Source: Leifsonia shinshuensis (GTDB lineage Bacteria; Actinomycetota; Actinomycetes; Actinomycetales; Microbacteriaceae). From it: DNA of 64,000 bases. The stretch lies in NCBI RefSeq assembly GCF_014217625.1, contig NZ_CP043641.1:1302001-1366000 (forward strand), written 5' to 3'. The notes beneath the pieces are model-generated. The model was not told where the DNA came from, ran no database searches, and saw nothing but the letters and a program-made list of their open reading frames with translations. Below, one piece after another: positions 37,159 to 44,642 of this stretch (position 1 is its first letter; each line of letters opens with the position of its first letter). A program made the position numbers and the translations under genes.

Positions 37159-37974
37159 TCAGCGCCGTCCGACCTTGCGGCGGAACAGCCACACCGCCCA
37201 GACGTACGCCCCCACGATGATCACCGCGCACCAGCCGAGCGCCCACCACAGCTCGCTGCCGGGGTCGCGCCCGAACAGGAACGCGCGGATGGTCTCGATG
37301 ATCGGCGTGATCGGCTGGTTCTGCGCGATCCACTGCAGCCAGGTCGGCATCGTGTCGGTGGGCACGAACGCGCTGGACAGGTAGGGCAGGAACAGGAGGG
37401 CGAAGCCGTAGCCGCTGGCGGCCGTCGGGTTGGCCGCCGCCAGCCCGATCGCCGCGTACAGCCAGGTGATGGCGAGGATGAAGAGGGCGACCATTCCGAG
37501 CGCGCCCAGCCATTCGAACAGGTTCGCCGTCGGGCGGAAGCCGACCGCGAGCGCGACGCCGATAACGACGCCGGTCGCCAGGAGGTTGCGCAGCAGGCTG
37601 GCGACCACGTGCCCGGTGACCACACCCCCGGCTTGCAGCGGCATCGTCCGGAAGCGGTCCACGATGCCGTTGCTCATGTCCTCGGCGACATCCACCGCGG
37701 TGCTGGAGGCGCCGAAGCCCGCGCAGAGCAGGATGATGCCGGGCACGACGTAGTCGACGTAGCCGCCCTCCTTGTCGAGCGCGCCGCCGAACACGAACGT
37801 GAACAGCAGCATCAGCATGACCGGCAGGACGATCGCCATGGTCAGCGCCTCGACGTTGCGGAGGGAGTGCCGGACGCTGCGGCCGACGAACACCGCGGTG
37901 GCGGTGGCGCGGCCGACGCGGCGCGAGGGGACGGCGCCCCGGGTCGGCAGGGCGGGTGCGGTGAGTGCGGTCAT
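37159..37974 (-). CDS. ABC-2 type exporter permease (DrrB-like)
   Basis: 271 residues with six predicted helices; 'LTMAIVLPVMLMLLFTFVFGG' as helix 1 and 'VDYVVPGIILLCAGFG' are typical of the DrrB/ABC-2 permease family. It works with the ATPase encoded just upstream, whose stop overlaps its ATG (ATGA). Export of a hydrophobic drug or lipid is the usual role; substrate unknown. Divergent tetR upstream of the pair. Confidence 0.9.
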   Translation of the reverse strand: MTALTAPALPTRGAVPSRRVGRATATAVFVGRSVRHSLRNVEALTMAIVLPVMLMLLFTFVFGGALDKEGGYVDYVVPGIILLCAGFGASSTAVDVAEDMSNGIVDRFRTMPLQAGGVVTGHVVASLLRNLLATGVVIGVALAVGFRPTANLFEWLGALGMVALFILAITWLYAAIGLAAANPTAASGYGFALLFLPYLSSAFVPTDTMPTWLQWIAQNQPITPIIETIRAFLFGRDPGSELWWALGWCAVIIVGAYVWAVWLFRRKVGRR

Positions 37975-38885
37975 CGGACGGCCTCCTTCTGGAGCTCGGT
38001 GCGTGATGGGGTGTCGCTGGGTGCGCCGGTGAGCGCGAGGAACGCGTCGTCGAGGCTGGGCTTGCGGATGGCGATGGACGCGCCGGGCACGCCCAGCCGG
38101 TCGAGGACGTCGATCGCGTCCCGGAGACCGTCGACCGTGCCGTCGGTGGGCAGCTCGCGCACGAGCTCGTCGGCGGCGTCGCGGAGCTCCACGACCTCCC
38201 CGCCCACGCGCGCCTTGAGTTCGACGGCGGTGCCCTCTGCGACGATCCGGCCGTGGTCGAGGACGGCGATCCGGTCGGCGAGCTGGTCGGCCTCCTCCAG
38301 GTACTGCGTGGTCAGGAGGATGGTTACGCCGCCCGCGGCCAGCTCGCGGATGATGCCCCAGAGCGCCTGCCGGCTGCGGGTGTCGAGGCCGGTGGTCGGC
38401 TCGTCGAGGAAGATGACCGGCGGCGTCGCGACGAGGCTGAGCGCCAGGTCGAGCCGCCGGCGCATCCCGCCGGAGTAGGTCTTCACGCGCTTGCGGGCGG
38501 CGTCGCGGAGGTCGAAGCCGTCGATCAGCTCGGCGGCGCGCTGCGCTGCTTCCGCCCGGCCGAAGCCGGAGAGCCGCGCCATCATGCGGAGGTTCTCCTC
38601 CGCCGTGAGCACTTCGTCCACCGCGGCGGACTGGCCGGTGAGGCTGATCGACTCCTTCACGCCCTCCGGGTCGGTGACCACGTCGTGCCCGCAGACGACC
38701 GCGGCGCCGCCGTCGGGCACGACGAGCGTGCTGAGGATGTTGATGACGGTCGTCTTGCCCGCGCCGTTCGGGCCGAGCAGCGCGAACACGCTCCCCCGCT
38801 CGACGCGGAGGTCGACGCCGTCGAGGACGGTCTGCGAGCCGAAGGACTTGCGCAGGCCGGCGACCTCGATCGCTGGTGCTGTCAT
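37971..38885 (-). CDS. ABC exporter ATP-binding protein (DrrA-like)
   Basis: 304 residues. Walker A 'GPNGAGKTTVIN', signature 'YSGGMRRRLDLALSL', Walker B 'VIFLDEPTTGLD' and 'TTQYLEEADQLADRI' are all consensus, and the C-terminal domain after residue 220 ('PSLDDAFLALTG') matches the daunorubicin-resistance ATPase type. It energises the downstream permease. Its promoter lies in the region holding long dyads shared with the divergent tetR. Confidence 0.92.
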   Translation of the reverse strand: MTAPAIEVAGLRKSFGSQTVLDGVDLRVERGSVFALLGPNGAGKTTVINILSTLVVPDGGAAVVCGHDVVTDPEGVKESISLTGQSAAVDEVLTAEENLRMMARLSGFGRAEAAQRAAELIDGFDLRDAARKRVKTYSGGMRRRLDLALSLVATPPVIFLDEPTTGLDTRSRQALWGIIRELAAGGVTILLTTQYLEEADQLADRIAVLDHGRIVAEGTAVELKARVGGEVVELRDAADELVRELPTDGTVDGLRDAIDVLDRLGVPGASIAIRKPSLDDAFLALTGAPSDTPSRTELQKEAVR

Positions 38886-38905
38886 GATCCGGTACCTTTC
38901 GAGTT

Positions 38906-38961
38906 CTGTGTACGTTGCAAACTGTTTATGGCGTATACCATTTCGTTTAAGTGATACACAG
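38906..38961. promoter_or_regulatory. Long imperfect dyad between drrA-like and tetR genes
   Basis: Outer arms CTGTGTA (38906-38912) and TACACAG (38955-38961), inner AAAC/GTTT and central ATGG-CGTATA-CCAT arms all share one centre. The 56-bp symmetric and relatively AT-rich block is a good candidate for binding of two TetR dimers. Confidence 0.55.
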
Positions 38962-39003
38962 TTCTAGGATGGGTGTCAACACCGAACCGGGAAGGCGTGC
39001 GGA

Positions 39004-39942
39004 ATGGCGGACGAAGTCGAAGAGGCGCTCCCGCGCGCCGTCGCGCTGAGCTGGGGCGTCGCCGAGCGGCCGCAGCGCGGGCCCAAGCGCGAGCTGAGCA
39101 TCGAGCGGATCGTCGAGACGGCGATCGGCGTCGCCGACCGGGAGGGTCTCGCCGCGGTCTCGATGAGCCGGATCGCGACAGAGCTCGGCTTCACGACGAT
39201 GTCGCTCTACCGTTACGTGACGAGCAAGGACGACGTGCTCGCGCTCATGCAGGACGCGGTGTGCGAGGTCCCGATCCCGGCCGAGGACGACCGCGGGACG
39301 GACTGGCGCGGCGGGCTGCGGCGCTGGTCGATGGCGACCATCGAGGTCATGCAGGCGCACCCGTGGTTCCCGGACATCCCGATCTCCGGCATCCCGCTGA
39401 TGCCCAACAACCTCGCCGTGCTCGACTGGGGGCTGCGCGAGATGCGCGACCTGCCGCTGACCGACGCCGAGAAGATGTCGACCGCGCTGCTGCTGTCGTC
39501 GTACGCGCGGGCGGTCGGGATCGTGGAGCGCGACGTGCGCCAGGCGCGCGAGAAGGGCGGGACGCCGCCGCAGAGCGGCGAGGCCTTCACGGCCGCGCTC
39601 GCGGAGCTGGTGACGCCGGAGCGGTTCCCCGACCTCGCTCCCCTGGTCGCCTCCGGCGGCTACTCGGACGCGGAGGACGAGCAGGACGATTACGCGTTCG
39701 GGCTGGAGCGCATCCTCGACGGGATCGAGCGCTACGTGACCGCGCGCGCCGCCGGCGAGCCCGTCGTGGCGTACGAGCCGCGGCCGGAGCCGATTCCGCG
39801 GGACAAGGCCGTGCGGGAGGCTGCGAAGGCGCGGCGCGAGGCCGAGAAGGCGCTGCGGGAGGCGCGCAAGCGGGAGCGCGAAGCGATCGCCCGTGCCCGC
39901 GAACGCGCCGTGCGCGACGCGGAGCGAGACGAGCGCCGCTGA
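39004..39942 (+). CDS. TetR family regulator with charged coiled-coil tail
   Basis: 312 residues. The helix-turn-helix is at about residues 38-80 ('AAVSMSRIATELGFTTMSLYRYV'). The C-terminal 50 residues are an unusual, almost purely Arg/Glu/Ala/Lys helix (repeats such as 'KARREAEKALREARK') absent from most TetR proteins, suggesting a coiled coil or nucleic-acid/partner contact. An ATG at 39004 with GGAAGG upstream is chosen. It is divergent from the ABC pair and presumably represses it. The stop codon overlaps a REP-like palindrome. Confidence 0.88.
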   Translation: MADEVEEALPRAVALSWGVAERPQRGPKRELSIERIVETAIGVADREGLAAVSMSRIATELGFTTMSLYRYVTSKDDVLALMQDAVCEVPIPAEDDRGTDWRGGLRRWSMATIEVMQAHPWFPDIPISGIPLMPNNLAVLDWGLREMRDLPLTDAEKMSTALLLSSYARAVGIVERDVRQAREKGGTPPQSGEAFTAALAELVTPERFPDLAPLVASGGYSDAEDEQDDYAFGLERILDGIERYVTARAAGEPVVAYEPRPEPIPRDKAVREAAKARREAEKALREARKREREAIARARERAVRDAERDERR

Positions 39943-39996
39943 CATTCGTCACGAATGTCGTGAATCGCGCCGCCAATCCGCACATTCGTCACGAAT
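39941..39996. repeat. Two ATTCGT palindromes, same family as 18412-18464
   Basis: GACATTCGT-C-ACGAATGTC (39941-39959, perfect 9-bp arms) and ATTCGT-C-ACGAAT (39984-39996). Both carry the ATTCGT/CGAAT core, and the second has the same CCGCAC lead-in as the 18.4-kb palindrome. They fill the gap between the convergent tetR and prmC and begin inside the tetR stop codon. Confidence 0.7.
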
Positions 39997-40013
39997 CGCG
40001 CGGGTGTCGGGCC

Positions 40014-40886
40014 CTACTTGAGGGCGGTGGTCGCGCGGTCGCGCGTGGTCAGGTCGGGGTGGGTCGCGGTGGCGCGCCAGCCGTCCGCGGTCAGCAGCTC
40101 GCGGATCTGCGCGCCCTGCAGCTCGCCGTGCTCCAGCACGAGCGTGCCGCCCGGGCGCAGCAGCCGCCGGGCGACCCCGGAGATGACGCGCACGACGTCC
40201 AGCCCGTCGGCGCCGCCGTACAGGGCGACGGCCGGGTCGAACAGGCGGACCTCCGGGTCGCGCGGGATCGCGTCGTCCGGCACGTACGGCGGGTTGGAGA
40301 TGACGACGTCCACGGCGCCGTCCAGCTCCGGGAGGGCGTCGGCGAGGTCGCCGAGCACGGCCCGGAGGTTCGCCGCGCCCACCGACTCGACGTTGCGGCG
40401 GGTCCAGGCGAAGGCCTCCGGCGACTTCTCCACGGCGTAGACGCGCGCGTGCGGGACCTCCGTCGCCATCGCCAGGGCGATCGCGCCGCTGCCGGTCCCG
40501 AGATCCACGCCGACCGGCTCGGCCGAGGGCACCGCCCGCAGTGCGTCGATCGCGAACTGGACGACCTGCTCGGTCTCCGGCCGCGGCACGAACACGCCCG
40601 GGCCGACCGCGAGCTCCAGGGAGCGGAACGGGGCCGTGCCTGTGATGTGCTGCAGCGGCTCGCGCGTGGCCCGGCGGGCGGCGAGCCCCCGCACCCGGCC
40701 GGCGTCCTCCGCGTCGATGGCGGCGTCCATCACCACGAGCGCCTGCACGCGGCCGCGCCCGACGCCGAGCACGAACCCGACGAGGAGGTCGGCGTCCACC
40801 TCCGGATCGGGGACCCCCGCCTGCGCGAGCACGGCGACCGTCTCGTCGCGGAGGGAGCGGACGGTGGAGGGCGCGGCGTCAGACAT
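40014..40886 (-). CDS. prmC: Peptide chain release factor N5-glutamine methyltransferase
   Basis: 290 residues. It methylates the Gln of the GGQ motif in release factors using S-adenosylmethionine. An N-terminal helical substrate domain is followed by the methyltransferase fold with '[15 protein letters not shown]' and the catalytic '[10 protein letters not shown]'. It usually directly follows prfA; here cysK, cysE and another plus-strand gene lie between. It has its own TAAGCT -10 box nine bases before the ATG. Confidence 0.94.
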   Translation of the reverse strand: MSDAAPSTVRSLRDETVAVLAQAGVPDPEVDADLLVGFVLGVGRGRVQALVVMDAAIDAEDAGRVRGLAARRATREPLQHITGTAPFRSLELAVGPGVFVPRPETEQVVQFAIDALRAVPSAEPVGVDLGTGSGAIALAMATEVPHARVYAVEKSPEAFAWTRRNVESVGAANLRAVLGDLADALPELDGAVDVVISNPPYVPDDAIPRDPEVRLFDPAVALYGGADGLDVVRVISGVARRLLRPGGTLVLEHGELQGAQIRELLTADGWRATATHPDLTTRDRATTALK

Positions 40887-40895
40887 GGCCCGACG

Positions 40896-40901
40896 AGCTT
40901 A
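40896..40901 (-). promoter_or_regulatory. Putative -10 box of prmC
   Basis: TAAGCT on the minus strand, nine bases before the prmC ATG. Confidence 0.38.
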
Positions 40902-40934
40902 CCGTCACAGACCGTCACGGGGCCCCGGGCGGAA

Positions 40935-40940
40935 TAGAGT
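40935..40940 (+). promoter_or_regulatory. Putative -10 box of cysK-cysE
   Basis: TAGAGT, seven bases before the cysK ATG at 40948; a leaderless mRNA is predicted. Confidence 0.45.
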
Positions 40941-40947
40941 GAGGACC

Positions 40948-41886
40948 ATGCCAGCACAGGTCTACGAGAACATCACCGAAACCGTCGGACGCACTCCCCT
41001 CGTCAAGCTGAACAGGCTCGCCGCCGGCACAGGCGCGACCGTGCTGGCGAAGCTGGAGTTCTTCAACCCCGCCGCCTCCGTCAAGGACCGCATCGGCGTC
41101 GCGATCATCGACGCCGCCGAGAAGTCCGGCGCGCTGCGCCCCGGCGGCATCATCGTCGAGGGCACCAGCGGCAACACCGGCATCGCGCTCGCGATGGTCG
41201 GCGCGGCCCGCGGCTACAAGGTCATCCTCACGATGCCGGAGACGATGTCGAAGGAGCGCCGCGTGCTGCTGCGCGCGTTCGGCGCCGAGATCGTCCTCAC
41301 CCCGGGTCCGGACGGGATGCGCGGCGCGGTCGAGGCCGCCAAGAAGATCGTCGCCGAGAACGACAACGCCATCTGGGCGCAGCAGTTCGCCAACGAGGCC
41401 AACCCCGCCATCCACCGCGCGACCACGGCGGAGGAGGTCTGGGCGGACACGGACGGCGGCGTCGACATCTTCGTCTCCGGCGTCGGGACCGGCGGCACCA
41501 TCACCGGCGTCGGCCAGGTGCTCAAGGAGCGCAAGCCCAGCGTGCAGATCGTCGCCGTCGAGCCGGCGGACTCCCCCATCCTGAACGGCGGCAAGCCCGG
41601 CCCACACAAGATCCAGGGCCTCGGCGCCAACTTCGTCCCGGAGATCCTGGACACGAGCGTGTACGACGAGGTCATCGACGTGTCGTTCGAGGACTCGATC
41701 GCCGTGGCCAAGAAACTGGCCTCCGAGGAGGGCATCCTCGCCGGCATCTCCTCCGGCGCGATCGTCTGGGCCGCCCTCCAGCTGGCGGCGCGCCCCGAGA
41801 ACGCCGGCAAGACGATCGTCGCGGTGGTCTGCGACACCGGCGAACGGTACATCTCGACGGCCCTCTGGGCGGACCTGCTGGACTGA
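40948..41886 (+). CDS. cysK: Cysteine synthase A (O-acetylserine sulfhydrylase)
   Basis: 312 residues, PLP-dependent. Lys46 in '[11 protein letters not shown]' forms the internal aldimine; '[12 protein letters not shown]' binds the substrate carboxylate and '[12 protein letters not shown]' the cofactor phosphate. It converts O-acetylserine and sulfide to cysteine. cysE follows after four bases, so both steps from serine are in one operon, and CysE's C-terminal Ile suggests the two form the cysteine synthase complex. Confidence 0.96.
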   Translation: MPAQVYENITETVGRTPLVKLNRLAAGTGATVLAKLEFFNPAASVKDRIGVAIIDAAEKSGALRPGGIIVEGTSGNTGIALAMVGAARGYKVILTMPETMSKERRVLLRAFGAEIVLTPGPDGMRGAVEAAKKIVAENDNAIWAQQFANEANPAIHRATTAEEVWADTDGGVDIFVSGVGTGGTITGVGQVLKERKPSVQIVAVEPADSPILNGGKPGPHKIQGLGANFVPEILDTSVYDEVIDVSFEDSIAVAKKLASEEGILAGISSGAIVWAALQLAARPENAGKTIVAVVCDTGERYISTALWADLLD

Positions 41887-41890
41887 CGGC

Positions 41891-42460
41891 GTGGCCCTCT
41901 TCCGGGCGCGCGAGGACATCCGCAACGCGCGCACGCACGACCCTGCCGCTCGCGGGGGCGCGGAGGTGGCGCTGGTCTACTCCGGCCTCCACGCGGTCTG
42001 GTCGTACCGGGTCGCCCACCGGCTCTGGCGCGCGGGCTACCGGATGCCGGCGCGGATGCTCTCCCAGTTCACGCGCTTCCTGACCGGCATCGAGATCCAC
42101 CCCGGCGCCCGCATCGGCCGCCGCTTCTTCATCGACCACGGGATGGGCGTCGTCATCGGCGAGACCACCTGGATCGGCGACGACGTGATGCTCTACCACG
42201 GGGTGACCCTGGGCGGACGCGGCAGCGGTCACGGCAAACGGCACCCGACCATCCACGACCACGTGACGGTGGGCGCGGGCGCGAAGGTGCTGGGCGCGAT
42301 CGAGATCGGGACACGCACGGTGATCGGCGCGAACGCGGTGGTCGTGCACGACGCGCCGCCGGACTCGGTGCTGACCGGGGTGCCTGCGCGGGCACGGCCA
42401 CGGTCGGGGCACGAGCAGATCGCCGGGGATGAGTGGTTGGATCCGGCGCTGTACATCTGA
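41891..42460 (+). CDS. cysE: Serine O-acetyltransferase
   Basis: 189 residues, GTG start. The left-handed beta-helix hexapeptide repeats run from '[20 protein letters not shown]' to '[13 protein letters not shown]', with catalytic His in '[12 protein letters not shown]' and 'LYHGVTLGG'. It acetylates serine with acetyl-CoA for CysK. This is the short form, lacking much of the N-terminal helical domain of the 273-residue E. coli enzyme. It ends in Tyr-Ile, the C-terminal Ile needed for insertion into the CysK active site. Confidence 0.95.
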   Translation: MALFRAREDIRNARTHDPAARGGAEVALVYSGLHAVWSYRVAHRLWRAGYRMPARMLSQFTRFLTGIEIHPGARIGRRFFIDHGMGVVIGETTWIGDDVMLYHGVTLGGRGSGHGKRHPTIHDHVTVGAGAKVLGAIEIGTRTVIGANAVVVHDAPPDSVLTGVPARARPRSGHEQIAGDEWLDPALYI

Positions 42461-42563
42461 GCGCCACGCCGTCCTGCCCCCTGTTCTGGTGGTCGTGACG
42501 CCGGTTCGCACAGCGCTATCGTGAGGCGCCCGGACTCCCGATCCGGCCGCACGCGAAGAGGCG

Positions 42564-43466
42564 ATGATGGCAGAGAACCCACCCGCCGCGCCTGAGCCCG
42601 ATGATCGGAATCGGGGATCGAACCGGGCGACGCTGACGCGCTGGGCTGTCGCCATTCTCAAGCGGCCGGGAGTGTCGACGTGGATCGTGGGCGGTCTGGC
42701 CGCTCTGCTCAGCGTTGCCTACGGGGTGGCCTACGGGTTCGGGATCTTCCTCGTGGTGCTGTCGCTGTTCGTCCTCCCGACCGCGCTCGTCGCACTCGCC
42801 ACGCATCGGAGGACCTGGTTGCGGCTCCCGAGCGGGAGCGCCCTCCCGACGATCCTGGCGGCCGTCTCCGCCTTCTCGCTGCTGCTGGGTTCGTTCGTGG
42901 CCGGGATGCAGCCGACGGACGGCTCGCGGGCCACCGTCCACACGCCGCAGTCGGTGACCCTCCTCGATTACACGGGCGATGTCGGGACGAGCGCGTCCGC
43001 GAACCTCTCGGGCGCAGGCCTCACGGTCCGCATGATCACGGCGGACGGCAGCCCTGCACCCGACGACTGGACGGGGTGGGTCGTCGTCGACGAGAGCCCA
43101 GCGGCCGGGGCCGTCGTGGCTCACAACGCGATCGTGACGATCAGGCTGCGTCCGGTGACGACACCGACACCGACGCCTACTCCTACTCCTACTCCTACTC
43201 CTACTCCTACTCCTACTCCGACACCCACGCCGACTCCGACTCCGACGCCCACGCCGGCCCCAGTCCCCGCACCGGCCCCAGCCCCTGCACCGGCCCCAGC
43301 CCCTGCACCGGCCCCAGCCCCCGCACCCGGTCCGCTGGTCACTCCCGGCGCCTTCTGCGCAGACGCACAGCAGGGCGTCGTCGGCCACTCAGCGGCCGGC
43401 CGGACCTACACCTGCGGCGGCAAGGGCCCCGACGCCAACGGCCACCTGCACTGGAACACCGACTGA
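42564..43466 (+). CDS. Membrane-anchored protein with PASTA-like segment and Thr-Pro/Ala-Pro linker
   Basis: 300 residues. Three hydrophobic segments lie at about 38-58, 60-80 and 93-113. Residues 140-196 ('[16 protein letters not shown]', '[14 protein letters not shown]') look like a PASTA-type peptidoglycan/beta-lactam-binding unit. A Pro-Thr run (about 199-232) and a Pro-Ala run (to about 257) form a rigid linker, followed by a small C-terminal module with two cysteines ('[13 protein letters not shown]', '[19 protein letters not shown]') seen at the ends of other Microbacteriaceae surface proteins. An extracytoplasmic, wall-contacting role is inferred. No partner gene is obvious. Confidence 0.75.
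   Translation: MMAENPPAAPEPDDRNRGSNRATLTRWAVAILKRPGVSTWIVGGLAALLSVAYGVAYGFGIFLVVLSLFVLPTALVALATHRRTWLRLPSGSALPTILAAVSAFSLLLGSFVAGMQPTDGSRATVHTPQSVTLLDYTGDVGTSASANLSGAGLTVRMITADGSPAPDDWTGWVVVDESPAAGAVVAHNAIVTIRLRPVTTPTPTPTPTPTPTPTPTPTPTPTPTPTPTPTPAPVPAPAPAPAPAPAPAPAPAPAPGPLVTPGAFCADAQQGVVGHSAAGRTYTCGGKGPDANGHLHWNTD
43160..43325. repeat. Microsatellite-like repeats encoding the Pro-rich linker
   Basis: ACTCCT hexamers repeat about seven times near 43176-43218, flanked by degenerate CCGACN units; then an 18-bp unit (CCCCTGCACCGGCCCCAG) repeats about three times to 43325. In-frame length variation between strains is likely. Confidence 0.85.
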
Positions 43467-43476
43467 GCCGCGGCGC

Positions 43477-44553
43477 TCAGTCCTGCCCCAGCACCGCCAA
43501 CCGAGCCTCCTCATCCGCCAGGATGTTCGACTCGATCACCGGGTCCAACGCCCCGTTCATCACCGAGTCCAGGTTGTACGCCTTGTAGCCGGTCCGGTGG
43601 TCCGCGATCCGGTTCTCCGGGAAGTTGTAGGTGCGGATGCGCTCCGAGCGGTCCATCGTGCGGATCTGGCCCTTGCGGAACTCGGCCGCCTCGGCGTCCG
43701 CCTCCTCCTGCTGCTTCGCCAGCAGCCGCGCGCGCAGCACGCGCATCGCGGCCTCGCGGTTCTGCAGCTGGCTCTTCTCGTTCTGCATCGAGACCACGAT
43801 GCCGGTCGGCACGTGCGTGATCCGCACAGCCGAGTCGGTCGTGTTGACCGACTGGCCGCCCGGGCCCGACGACCGGAAGACGTCGATCTTCAGGTCGTTC
43901 TGGTTGATGTCGACCTCTTCGGGCTCGTCGACCTCCGGGAAGACCAGCACGCCCGCAGCTGAGGTGTGGATGCGGCCCTGCGACTCGGTCGCCGGCACGC
44001 GCTGCACGCGGTGCACGCCGCCCTCGTACTTCAAGTGCGCCCACACGCCCTCGGCCGGGTCGCTCGAGCTGCCCTTGAACGCGACCTGGACGTCCTTGAT
44101 GCCGCCGAGGTCGCTGGAGGTCTGCTCGATGATCTCGGCCTTCCAGCGCCGCGAGTCCGCGTAGTGCAGGTACATGCGCAGGAGGTCGCCGGCGAAGAGC
44201 GCGGACTCGGCCCCGCCCTCCCCCATCTTGATCTCCATGATGACGTCGCGGCTGTCGTTGGGGTCCCGCGGGATCAGCAGGCGGCGCAGCCGCTCGCCGG
44301 ACTCCTCCAGGCTCTGCTCGAGGCCCGGGATCTCCTCGGCGAACGCCTCGTCCTCCGCGGCCAGCTCGCGCGCGGCCTCCAGGTCGTCCGACAGCTGCTT
44401 CCACTGGTTGTACGAGGCGACGATGCGCGACAGCTCCGCGTAGCGGCGGTTCACCTTCTTGGAGCGGACCGGGTCGCTGTGCAGCTCGGGGTCGGAGAGC
44501 TGCTGCTGGAGGTCGTCGTGCTCGGCGATGAGGCCGGTGACCGACTCGAACAT
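43477..44553 (-). CDS. prfA: Peptide chain release factor 1
   Basis: 358 residues. The stop-codon-reading '[14 protein letters not shown]' region (PxT-type tripeptide) and the peptidyl-transferase motif '[17 protein letters not shown]' (GGQ at about 229) are present; it terminates at UAA and UAG. PrmC methylates the GGQ Gln. It follows rho after about 90 bases that hold the rho terminator, in the conserved rho-prfA order. Confidence 0.96.
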   Translation of the reverse strand: MFESVTGLIAEHDDLQQQLSDPELHSDPVRSKKVNRRYAELSRIVASYNQWKQLSDDLEAARELAAEDEAFAEEIPGLEQSLEESGERLRRLLIPRDPNDSRDVIMEIKMGEGGAESALFAGDLLRMYLHYADSRRWKAEIIEQTSSDLGGIKDVQVAFKGSSSDPAEGVWAHLKYEGGVHRVQRVPATESQGRIHTSAAGVLVFPEVDEPEEVDINQNDLKIDVFRSSGPGGQSVNTTDSAVRITHVPTGIVVSMQNEKSQLQNREAAMRVLRARLLAKQQEEADAEAAEFRKGQIRTMDRSERIRTYNFPENRIADHRTGYKAYNLDSVMNGALDPVIESNILADEEARLAVLGQD

Positions 44554-44591
44554 GCGTGACTTCTTTCTGGAGGCGCCGGCTGGGAACGAGA

Positions 44592-44636
44592 AAGCGCCCG
44601 GCCGCCGCGCACGGGGGGCGCGGCGGACGGACGCTT
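44592..44636 (-). terminator. Hairpin after rho
   Basis: Inner 9-bp stem CCGCCGCGC/GCGCGGCGG plus outer AAGCG/CGCTT arms, beginning just past the rho stop codon. No strong U tract. Confidence 0.6.
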
Positions 44637-44642
44637 CGTCAG

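Noticed and set aside
43121..43342. Gly/Val/Ala repeat protein on the minus strand opposite the Pro-rich linker
   Set aside because: It is the exact antisense reading of the Thr-Pro/Ala-Pro microsatellite and has no start context.
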